Positions 1-6,324 of a stretch of 8,453 nucleotides of DNA are shown piece after piece. How positions within the stretch are numbered: the stretch's first letter is position 1; every line of letters begins with the position of its first letter. The notes beneath the pieces are model-generated. The model did no database searches. It saw nothing but the letters and a program-made list of their open reading frames with translations, and was not told the DNA's origin. A program made the position numbers and the translations under genes. The stretch is from CAYGWP01 sp964353455 (lineage in GTDB: Bacteria; Planctomycetota; Phycisphaerae; FEN-1346): contig CAYGWP010000159.1 in NCBI GenBank assembly GCA_964353455.1, positions 1 to 8,453 on the forward strand, written 5' to 3'.

Positions 1-28
1 AGTGAAAAGTGCAAAGTGAAAAGTGGCG
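1..28. repeat. Heptamer tandem repeat, AGTGAAA type
   Basis: Four consecutive 7-base units are read directly: AGTGAAA, AGTGCAA, AGTGAAA, AGTGGCG, the last one degenerate. The array touches the left edge, so it may continue outside the window. It lies upstream of the PilZ gene in non-coding sequence. The period matches the arrays at 3316-3357 and 6149-6305, although the unit sequence differs. Its function is unknown; it resembles the short heptanucleotide tandem repeats known from cyanobacterial intergenic regions. Confidence 0.75.
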
Positions 29-66
29 GTGAGGTACGACCGGCGGTGCCGGGCCTGGGCGATTCG

Positions 67-97
67 TTGAAGCGAAACGGCCGCCGGGGTCGATAAT
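67..97 (+). promoter_or_regulatory. Possible sigma-70-type promoter for the PilZ gene
   Basis: A TTGAAG box at 67-72 (4 of 6 to consensus) is followed by GATAAT at 92-97 (5 of 6). The 19-nt spacer is longer than the usual 16-18, which weakens the call. Transcription would start near 104 and leave a leader of about 66 nt. The rest of 29-169 shows no gene. The GATAAT stands out in a GC-rich stretch, but the match rests only on sequence likeness. Confidence 0.35.
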
Positions 98-169
98 CAA
101 TCGCGGTCGCCACCCCCTGCACGAGTTGGAGTCAGCCGATAGGGTCCCCTGCGTGTCGAGGGCTGTTCC

Positions 170-514
170 ATGCCACGGACAGTTGCTGAGCGGCGGCGGC
201 ATCCGCGGGAAGTGCTGACGTGCCCTGCGGCGCTGCGGGACAAGGCTGGGCGGCTGCTGTTTCGGGGCCGCGCGGCGGATATTTCGCCTGGCGGCATCCG
301 GATCATCGGCAGGGGCGGCCTGCCGATGCACGAGGGGCAGTTGGTCTGGGTGGAACTGGTTGTGCCGAACATCCGCTCATCCGGCCCGCGAACGCGGGTG
401 GTGAAGATGAGCGGCGAGGTCCGGCGGGTCAGCGTCATGGGTGAGTGGCGAAGCGTGATTGTGGTGGTGTTCGAGTCGGAATTTTCGCGTGCGATGCTCG
501 ATCCGGCGCTATGA
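170..514 (+). CDS. Single-domain PilZ protein (putative c-di-GMP receptor)
   Basis: This 114-residue protein is a stand-alone PilZ domain. Both signature c-di-GMP-binding motifs are intact: RxxxR at R9-R13 (within ERRRHPR) and DxSxxG at D37-S39-G42 (DISPGG), about 24 residues apart as is usual. The rest fits the PilZ beta barrel, ending in a strand (residues 94-101) followed by FESEFS. There is no signal peptide or membrane segment, so it should be cytoplasmic. The ATG at 170 is chosen because GAGGG at 158-162 lies 7 nt upstream. PilZ proteins bind c-di-GMP and alter motility, polysaccharide export or pilus function by contacting partners; the partner here is not visible. The gene converges on the VWA/pilin cluster and is not co-transcribed with it. 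Family assignment is firm; any regulatory link to the neighbours is only inferred from position. Confidence 0.9.
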   Translation: MPRTVAERRRHPREVLTCPAALRDKAGRLLFRGRAADISPGGIRIIGRGGLPMHEGQLVWVELVVPNIRSSGPRTRVVKMSGEVRRVSVMGEWRSVIVVVFESEFSRAMLDPAL

Positions 515-610
515 ACTGCGCGGACGGGCGGCGTAATCGTATAAGAAAGCATGGCGGCAGGCCCGAGACAGACTTGCGGGCCGGATAGGCACGCTTCCGC
601 ATGGCAGGGG

Positions 611-637
611 CAGGGGCGACCCGAGAGGTCGCCCCTG
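611..637. terminator. Convergent-gene hairpin, likely bidirectional terminator
   Basis: An 11-bp perfect stem (CAGGGGCGACC at 611-621, GGTCGCCCCTG at 627-637) encloses a 5-nt loop. It begins 4 nt past the TAA stop of the leftward VWA gene and lies about 97 nt past the rightward PilZ stop, where a terminator serving both would sit. Neither side has a good T-run (TGGTTTA on the plus strand), so termination may not be classical rho-independent. A weaker 6-bp stem (560-565 with 577-582) lies between the PilZ stop and this hairpin. No gene is seen in 515-641. Confidence 0.6.
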
Positions 638-641
638 TGGT

Positions 642-3293
642 TTATAGGCGTCCCGCCAGTCGCAGGGCGATCTGGAGAACCACGGCGGCGCCGGCGGCGA
701 ATACCAGGTAGATGCCGACGGGGAGGAAATCGGGGCGTTCGATCCGGGCGAGGGCCTCGGCGAGCGTCTCGGGTCGGGTGTGAAGCCCGCCGCCGCCGGC
801 CTGCACGATGGCCTCCAGTCGGTGTCGGTCCACGCCGAAGCGGTCGAACTCTCGTGGCGGCAGGCCCGGTATGGCGAGTGTAGTGCGGCCGAGGGCGCCC
901 TTTTCGGCGCGAACCGCGACCGAGGCGGCGGCCTGGTCTCCGCGCGGGCCTATGCGGGCCTCGAAGATGCCGGGGGCGACCTGGGCGAACGCGACGGCGG
1001 GTGATTCCGCGCCTGGCGGGCCGAACACGGCCGCCGCGAACGCCGCCGGCTTCCCGATGGCCTCCGGGCGCTGTTCCACGCGGATCCACCAATCGCCCCC
1101 GCCTTCGCCAAGGCTTCCGGCTCCGCCAAGGCTTCGCCGGACGGGCTGGCGGGCAGGTCCGCGCTCCGACAGCCGGGCGGACCAATCGGTCGGGACCTGC
1201 GGGGCATCGAGCCACGCCAGGACGGCGGCCAGGTAGCCGCCGAGCGAGTTTCCTTCAGTCCACTTGCCTGCGGCATCGGCGACGGGCCACGGAATGGCAG
1301 CGACCTTGCCGAGGCCGCGTCGCCAGACAGCCAGGAGGGGGGCCGGCTCTGCGCCGGCGGATGCCGGGGTGGTCCAGAGGATGTCGGCATCGGGTTTCGC
1401 GCGGGTGGCGTTGTAGGCCGAGACCGGCGGCAGGGGCGGACCTGTGGTGCGCCAGACGGGTTCGGGCCGTCGCCACTCGGCGGGGCGGTTTTCCTGGCGG
1501 AGGCCCTCGCCGCGGACCCAGGCCATATCGTGGAGGAACGTCTCGGCCAGGCGGGCCAGGTCGTGCTGGTCGTACATGCGGCCGCCGGTTTCCTGGGCGA
1601 GCCGGGCGAGTCGCGGGAGGTCCACATCGGTTCCCGTGGCGACGGCGGAGATGGTGGCGCGGGCGGCGCGGCAGTCGGCGACCAGACGGGCGACGTCGAA
1701 GTCCTCGCTGCGGCCGTCGGTGAGTAGGAGGACGTGCCGGATCGTCCTGGGGTCGGCGGGTGGCGTGCCGAGGAGGCTGATGGCGGCCTCAACGGCGGGT
1801 GTGATCCGCGTGCCGCCGCCGGCCTCGATCTCCAGGAGGCGCTGCCGCAGGGTCTCCCAGGCGGAGACGGGCACGAGTGGCGATGCGATGCGCGGCTCTC
1901 CGGCGAAGGCGACGACGGCGACGCGGTCGGCCTCGGCGAGGGCCGGCCGCAGGGCCAGCACCGCCTGCTTGGCGAGGGTGAGTTTCCGCAACTCTCCTGC
2001 GGCCTCGTTCATGGAGCCGGAGGAATCGACGACGAGGACGAGTTCGAGCGGCCGGCGCTCGCGGAGGCGGCTGGTGACGGGGAGGATCGTCTCGATGGGC
2101 GAATCTGCGTAGCCGCCTGCTGCGAAGGCGGAATCGCCGCCGAGGACGAGAAGGCCCAGGCCGCCGTCGGTCACGCGGCGGGCGAGTTCCTCGGCGCGGT
2201 CTCGTCCGAGTGCCCAGGCCGAGATGTTGTCGAGGATGATGGCCGACTCGCCGGAGTCGGGGCTGGGCCAACTGGCGACGGGAATGGCACGGATGCGGAT
2301 GTCGGGGTGGAGTTTGGCCCGCAGCATGGCCAGGATCGCGGGGGAGGCCGCACCGCCAGGAAGCAGAATGACTTCGCGGGCGGCGCCGATGCGGATGAGG
2401 GCCGACGCGCGGTTGTTCTCGGGCCAATCATCGGCGTCCGAGATCACCTGGGCGCGGTACTCATAGAGGCCGGCGGTGGCGGGGGCATCTTCAAAGATGA
2501 GCGTGGCGCCGGCGACGGGGTCGAGCGCGGCCTGTCGCTCCCAGCGTTCCTCGGAGGCGGCATTGCCCGGCAGGGATCGGACGAGGCGGACGGTGGCGGC
2601 GGCGGCCACGGTTGCGGCCAGGCGGACCTCGATGGAAACGGGCTTGCCGATGGCGGCCTCGGCGGGGGCGGAGACGGCGACGATGCCGACGTCGCGCGGG
2701 GCGATGGCCGGCGCAATGGCGTGGACCTGTATGCCGCGTGCGGCGAGGGCGGTGGCGGCGGCGAGGGCGTCGCCTCGGGTCTCGCGGGCGTCGGAGTAGA
2801 GGAGGACGGCGCCGGGGCCGGCGGGGATGATGGCGGCGGCCTGCTCGAGTGCGGCTTGGATGTTGGTCTCTGCGTCGCCGGGCGTGCGCCGCGGAAAGGT
2901 CGCCGGGTCGTAGAGGCCATCGGCCTGCGGCGTGAAAGGTTCGACGACGGCGTCGGCGCGGGCGGCGAACTGGACGAGCCCCGCGTGTCGCGCGGGGACG
3001 GCGGCGGCGAAGGGTGCGAGGGCCTCGGCGGGTCGCGGTGCGGCGTCGGGCCGGCGTGGCGACATGCTTGCCGAGATGTCCTGGACGATGATGAGCGGGC
3101 ACATGGCCGGGCGAGATATGCGGACGGAGGGGCCGGCGATGGCGAGGATGAGAAGTCCGGCGGCCAGGCATGGCAGGATGGCGCGGGACGCGGCTTGCGG
3201 CCCCTTTTTCCGGGGCAGGGCGTAGAGGATAACCGCCCAGACGGGGAGGGCCAGCGCAAGCAGCCACGGAGAGGCCAGGCGAACGGCGTCCAT
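642..3293 (-). CDS. BatA-like membrane protein with two VWA domains and a GATase1-like domain
   Basis: This 883-residue protein has the build of large membrane-anchored VWA proteins. Two hydrophobic helices (about 9-26 and 38-54, ending LAIAGPSV) form the BatA-type N-terminus. The first VWA domain (66-195) keeps its metal site as D72-x-S74-x-S76, T143 and D168 (YSDARET). A beta-rich segment (200-300) follows. Residues 305-410 look like the class I glutamine-amidotransferase-like fold (LPGG, LLVLGGDSAFAAGGY) with no catalytic cysteine visible. The second VWA domain (415-590) has a canonical site: D423-S-S-G-S427, T495 and D526 (LTDGRS). A tail of about 250 residues leads to a final helix (856-876). 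The middle is therefore probably extracytoplasmic, with metal-dependent protein binding as the likely activity; partners are unknown. It is last in the pilin-like cluster and may also have its own promoter. The ATG at 3293 has no clear Shine-Dalgarno sequence. An 18-bp repeat has expanded within the tail. Not the MoxR-linked BatA itself, since no MoxR or Bat neighbours are present. Confidence 0.88.
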   Translation of the reverse strand: MDAVRLASPWLLALALPVWAVILYALPRKKGPQAASRAILPCLAAGLLILAIAGPSVRISRPAMCPLIIVQDISASMSPRRPDAAPRPAEALAPFAAAVPARHAGLVQFAARADAVVEPFTPQADGLYDPATFPRRTPGDAETNIQAALEQAAAIIPAGPGAVLLYSDARETRGDALAAATALAARGIQVHAIAPAIAPRDVGIVAVSAPAEAAIGKPVSIEVRLAATVAAAATVRLVRSLPGNAASEERWERQAALDPVAGATLIFEDAPATAGLYEYRAQVISDADDWPENNRASALIRIGAAREVILLPGGAASPAILAMLRAKLHPDIRIRAIPVASWPSPDSGESAIILDNISAWALGRDRAEELARRVTDGGLGLLVLGGDSAFAAGGYADSPIETILPVTSRLRERRPLELVLVVDSSGSMNEAAGELRKLTLAKQAVLALRPALAEADRVAVVAFAGEPRIASPLVPVSAWETLRQRLLEIEAGGGTRITPAVEAAISLLGTPPADPRTIRHVLLLTDGRSEDFDVARLVADCRAARATISAVATGTDVDLPRLARLAQETGGRMYDQHDLARLAETFLHDMAWVRGEGLRQENRPAEWRRPEPVWRTTGPPLPPVSAYNATRAKPDADILWTTPASAGAEPAPLLAVWRRGLGKVAAIPWPVADAAGKWTEGNSLGGYLAAVLAWLDAPQVPTDWSARLSERGPARQPVRRSLGGAGSLGEGGGDWWIRVEQRPEAIGKPAAFAAAVFGPPGAESPAVAFAQVAPGIFEARIGPRGDQAAASVAVRAEKGALGRTTLAIPGLPPREFDRFGVDRHRLEAIVQAGGGGLHTRPETLAEALARIERPDFLPVGIYLVFAAGAAVVLQIALRLAGRL
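1103..1138. repeat. In-frame 18-bp tandem duplication inside the VWA gene
   Basis: Two adjacent 18-bp units, 1103-1120 and 1121-1138, match at 14 of 18 positions and share the core CGCCAAGGCTTC (1106-1117 and 1124-1135). Because 18 is a multiple of three the frame is kept, giving SLGGAG then SLGEGG at residues 721-732, a Gly-rich and probably flexible stretch. A small stem, GCCTT at 1101-1105 with AAGGC at 1110-1114, lies at one edge. It could be local slippage or part of a dispersed repeat inserted in frame. Confidence 0.6.
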
Positions 3294-3301
3294 GCCTAGA
3301 G

Positions 3302-3330
3302 ATTATAGAAAGTCAGATACCGGATGCCAG
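3302..3330 (-). promoter_or_regulatory. Possible leaderless promoter for the VWA gene
   Basis: On the minus strand a perfect TATAAT (3307-3302) follows CTGGCA (3330-3325, 4 of 6 to TTGACA) with an ideal 17-nt spacer. The usual start would be at 3295, only 2 nt before the ATG at 3293. The lack of a Shine-Dalgarno sequence before that ATG fits a leaderless transcript. The -35 box is formed by a unit of the heptamer array. The gene could still also be read from the upstream operon promoter. Confidence 0.5.
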
Positions 3331-3357
3331 ATGCCAGATGCCGGATGCCAGATGTGG
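3316..3357. repeat. Heptamer tandem repeat, GATGCCA type
   Basis: Six consecutive 7-base units fill most of the 66-nt gap between the GspK-like and VWA genes: GATACCG, GATGCCA, GATGCCA, GATGCCG, GATGCCA, GATGTGG. The array ends 2 nt before the stop codon of the GspK-like gene (on the plus strand) and overlaps the predicted -35 box of the VWA gene. Confidence 0.85.
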
Positions 3358-3359
3358 CG

Positions 3360-6098
3360 TCAGTCAAGCCACTGGAAGTTGAGGACTCGGGGGTGGATGA
3401 AGTCGGCGGATGTGGGCAGATAGGCCGCCGTGGGCGACCGGTCAACGAGCGCCCAGAACCTGCGGCTCTTGATGACCCGCATCTGTGCGCCGCCGCGCGG
3501 GGGTATGATGTACTGGACGGTTCCGTAAATGGAGAATGTGTCGCTGCGGACGCTGGCGACATTGGAGATGCGTGTGAAGGCGAGGTCGCGTTTTTCGATC
3601 CAGCCCTTGGCATCGGCGCCGGTCCCGGGGGAGGAGAGTTTCTCGACGATCTGGGCGATGCTCTTGATGGGTCCGCTGGCTCGGGCGGACGTGACGGCGC
3701 TCTTGATGCCTGTGATGCCCGTGCCTTGCTCCAGGGCATCAAGTGTGGCATCGCTGGCTGTGTTGAGGTTGATCTTGCCGGCGATGCGGATTTCCGGGCC
3801 GGCGAAGCGGCCGGTATTTTCTGTAGATTTTGTGGGCTCCTTGCCGGTGTCGGGAGTAGTGCCGCTCATGTCCTTGGCGCCGTCGCCGTCATTGTCGATG
3901 TTGTCGAGCCAGGGCATGCCGCTGACGGTGAAGACGTTGGCGGCGTTGACGCGGCTCACCTTACCCTGTTGTTCCGGCAAGGTCTCGCTGTCTTTCCAGT
4001 TGAACTTCAGTGTGTCTTCATCACTTCCGTCTGCGGCGGCTTTAGCCACACGTTCGGTCCAGGGCCAGAATGCGGACCACGCAGAATCGTCCTTCGGGCA
4101 GAGGACCTGATTCAGGTCTCCCAGCCGCGCGAATGCCCTGAATGGCGCACCGGCGGTTGCGCACACGGGAAGTGGGCCCTTGCTGGCAAAATCGTAATTT
4201 GCTGGAACGCTGTGAGGGAATCGGATTGGGTGCGTCTTATTGGCTGCTTCGTCAATTTTCACCGACGCATCCCAGGTCTCAGTTCCTGAAGACGTCCATT
4301 TGTCCAGGTAGAGGACTGGTACTTCGACCTTCTGAGTGCAGTCTTGCCCTCGCACTTCTTTATCAACGGTAATTGGGCGGTGGATGTAGGACGTCTTGTC
4401 TGCGGCAAACGCGGTCACGTCCACCCTGTCCAGCACGACAGCAGGACTGCTCATTTCGAGGCGGATGTCTTTAATCGCCGTGGCGGCCGACCAGGTGCTT
4501 TTCTTCGGCGATGTGAATGTCAGTTCCTTGGTATCGTAAGGGTTGTTGGCGCCACCCGGTGGGTTCATCGAAGTTGGGAACGCTGGAACGCCGCTTACGC
4601 CCGACTTGAGCGTGGCGGGGGAGTTCGTCTCTATGACAAGGTTCTGGCCAGTTGTGGTGAGGGTCTTGGTTCCCACTTGGCCCTCAGCCCATGGGTTATA
4701 GACCTGAACTTGCACTCCCCACTGGCCTTCAGCGGTTTCGGTGGCGGCCTTTATCTCTCTTACTTTTGCCCGGATTATGATCGGCTGGCGGCGGGCGCCC
4801 ACATAAACGTTCTTTGTTACGGAGTCGGTCCATGAGATGAAACTACCCGTCTGGTCCCTGAAGGCCCTGATGTTGACGGAGAGTTGGGCCATGGTCGGCG
4901 AGATGAATGGGGAAGTAGCGACTTTCTGGAATACGCGCCCTTCGAGGAGGGCCGTGCGGATCTCGCCATCATTGACGTTCTTGGTGTCGTTCAGGTCGAG
5001 TTTGGTGGCCGACCAGCCTCCGGAGGAGGTCCTGTGGGGGGGATTCTTGGAACTGTCCTGGTCGGTGTTGATGGGGTCACCGCGGATTTCGGCGGTCCAG
5101 CCGACGGTGGTGAACTTGAGGCGATTGAGGCACTGTGAAGCGGTGGCGCTGCCGGTGGATGCCTGGAGGGGGTTGTAGTCGAGTGCTGTGCCGCCGGCGG
5201 TTTCGAGGCGGCTCTTATAGAAGGTGCCGGAGAGTCGGCGGAGTTCGAACTCCTCATCGAGCGTAAAGGGGGCGTCGGTCCCGGCCTGGGGGTTCTCGAT
5301 GAGGACCTCGCCGGTCTGTTTGTTGCCCGGGCCGACGGTGCCCCAGCGACCGGGATGCTGGGTGTCCTTGCCGACAAGGACCTCGTCGGAGAATGTGCTC
5401 TGGAGGTTCGGCAGTGCGACGTCGCAGATGAAGTACCCCAGGCCGCAGGCCTTGCCGAACGTCCAATCGCCCACGGAGGCGGTGCCGGGCTGGCCGTGGG
5501 CGTTGAGGTTGATGAGGGCGGCATGGTCGAGGACGGTGACGGAGACGCGGATGATGCCCGACTCGTAGGGGAACACCAGGTCGGGGACCCAGATGCCGTT
5601 TGTCGGTGGCGTGGAGCCCGGGAAGTGGAGGTTGTCGGGGAGTTTGTCGCCGCCGGTGGGGGTGCGGGTGCCGAAGTCCATGCCGAAGAGCGTGACGGCG
5701 GTGGTGACCTCGAACGACATGTGCTTCGGGGTGTCGGCGCTTTCGATGGTGGAGCAGAGCCACGGGTCGGCCGCGGCGTCCGAACTGCTGCTGCCGGGAT
5801 AGTCCCAGTTGCTGGCCTTGCGTGCGGAGGGGGTATCGGCTTTGGGATCGGTATTGGTCGTGAGGATGAAGCCCTTGTAACTGTTGGTGAAGACGTGCCA
5901 CTCCCAGAGGTCCTGGACGAGGTAGTGGGAGACGTAATCGACGGCGCCGTCTGCGGCGAGGTCGAACTGGCTCTGTAGGGCGAAGTTGGCGGCGGTGCTG
6001 CGGTCGATGCTGCTCATCGTGACGAATGCGACGCCGACGATCGCCAGGATGGCCAGGAGGCCCAGAACCACGATCAGGATGGAACCACTTTGCTTCAT
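3360..6098 (-). CDS. Giant GspK-like minor pseudopilin
   Basis: From the ATG at 6098 this is a 912-residue protein; residue numbers follow that start. A short positive N-terminus (MKQSG) precedes one membrane helix (about 6-28, SILIVVLGLLAILAIVGVAF), typical of GspK/PilX-like proteins that lack Glu at +5. LINLNAHG (195-202) resembles the early INLN segment of GspK. Near the C-terminus, INLNTASDATLDALE (776-790) begins a helix-hairpin-helix-like stretch to about 821, as in GspK. Just before it, DNIDNDGDGAKD (732-743) has the DxDxDG spacing of a calcium loop. GspK normally caps the type II pseudopilus tip with GspI and GspJ and is about 300-350 residues, so this is nearly three times the usual size; the extra residues lie between roughly 215 and 730. 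A start at 6143 is possible but lacks a ribosome-binding site, whereas AAGGAA lies 7 nt before 6098. It follows GspI- and GspJ-like genes, which supports the call. Confidence 0.78.
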   Translation of the reverse strand: MKQSGSILIVVLGLLAILAIVGVAFVTMSSIDRSTAANFALQSQFDLAADGAVDYVSHYLVQDLWEWHVFTNSYKGFILTTNTDPKADTPSARKASNWDYPGSSSSDAAADPWLCSTIESADTPKHMSFEVTTAVTLFGMDFGTRTPTGGDKLPDNLHFPGSTPPTNGIWVPDLVFPYESGIIRVSVTVLDHAALINLNAHGQPGTASVGDWTFGKACGLGYFICDVALPNLQSTFSDEVLVGKDTQHPGRWGTVGPGNKQTGEVLIENPQAGTDAPFTLDEEFELRRLSGTFYKSRLETAGGTALDYNPLQASTGSATASQCLNRLKFTTVGWTAEIRGDPINTDQDSSKNPPHRTSSGGWSATKLDLNDTKNVNDGEIRTALLEGRVFQKVATSPFISPTMAQLSVNIRAFRDQTGSFISWTDSVTKNVYVGARRQPIIIRAKVREIKAATETAEGQWGVQVQVYNPWAEGQVGTKTLTTTGQNLVIETNSPATLKSGVSGVPAFPTSMNPPGGANNPYDTKELTFTSPKKSTWSAATAIKDIRLEMSSPAVVLDRVDVTAFAADKTSYIHRPITVDKEVRGQDCTQKVEVPVLYLDKWTSSGTETWDASVKIDEAANKTHPIRFPHSVPANYDFASKGPLPVCATAGAPFRAFARLGDLNQVLCPKDDSAWSAFWPWTERVAKAAADGSDEDTLKFNWKDSETLPEQQGKVSRVNAANVFTVSGMPWLDNIDNDGDGAKDMSGTTPDTGKEPTKSTENTGRFAGPEIRIAGKINLNTASDATLDALEQGTGITGIKSAVTSARASGPIKSIAQIVEKLSSPGTGADAKGWIEKRDLAFTRISNVASVRSDTFSIYGTVQYIIPPRGGAQMRVIKSRRFWALVDRSPTAAYLPTSADFIHPRVLNFQWLD

Positions 6099-6105
6099 CG
6101 AACCG

Positions 6106-6111
6106 TTCCTT
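6106..6111 (-). promoter_or_regulatory. Ribosome-binding site deciding the GspK-like start
   Basis: AAGGAA on the minus strand sits 7 nt upstream of the ATG at 6098. The longer in-frame ATG at 6143 has only heptamer-derived sequence before it and would put 15 polar residues (MSQTDSNGIPARNGS) ahead of the membrane helix. The shorter start gives a normal pseudopilin leader. Confidence 0.7.
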
Positions 6112-6148
6112 GCCGGAATGCCGTTGCTATCAGTCTGGCTCATGCTTG

Positions 6149-6305
6149 AATGACCAATGACCAGTCAAACTGCAAACTGCAAACGGCAAAAGCCAATCAA
6201 ACGGCGAAACTCATAAACGGCAAACCATGTGCATACGCGCGGTTTTCTTGTTGTTTGCCTTTTGCTGTTTGATTGCCGTTTGCAGTTTGCTGTTTGGCGT
6301 TTGAC
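6149..6305. repeat. Heptamer array arranged as a long inverted repeat
   Basis: Units of 7 bases run from 6149: AATGACC twice, AGTCAAA, CTGCAAA twice, CGGCAAA, then degenerate copies. From 6241 the complementary series (GTTTGCC, GTTTGCA, GTTTGCT and variants) runs to 6305. Arm 6164-6226 pairs with 6241-6305 across a 14-nt loop. Aligned by hand, the outer 39 positions match at 33 places without gaps; the inner part needs small gaps. It fills most of the 226-nt spacer between the GspJ-like and GspK-like genes. A transcript could form a long imperfect hairpin there, possibly adjusting expression or RNA stability between these genes. No open frame with gene-like features is seen in the spacer. Confidence 0.85.
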
Positions 6306-6324
6306 TGGGCCTTGGCCATTTCCC

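Noticed and set aside
97..1215. A 372-codon open frame on the minus strand
   Set aside because: It overlaps the PilZ gene and the end of the VWA gene, and its product is a run of Arg, Pro and Gly without any domain, typical of a shadow frame in GC-rich DNA.
642..3293. Functional glutamine amidotransferase
   Set aside because: Residues 305-410 resemble the fold, but no catalytic Cys is visible in the LGGDSAFAAGGY region, so an enzymatic role is not supported.
1734..3299. A 521-codon plus-strand open frame antisense to the VWA gene
   Set aside because: The product is Gly/Asp/Glu-rich low-complexity sequence explained by codon bias of the opposite strand; the VWA frame shows two intact metal sites and membrane helices.
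3324..4289. A 321-codon plus-strand open frame antisense to the GspK-like gene
   Set aside because: It starts within the heptamer array, lacks a ribosome-binding site and has no recognisable motif, while the opposite frame carries the GspK-like signature.
6149..6305. CRISPR array
   Set aside because: The repeats are 7 bp, contiguous and degenerate, with no spacers of constant length and no cas genes nearby.
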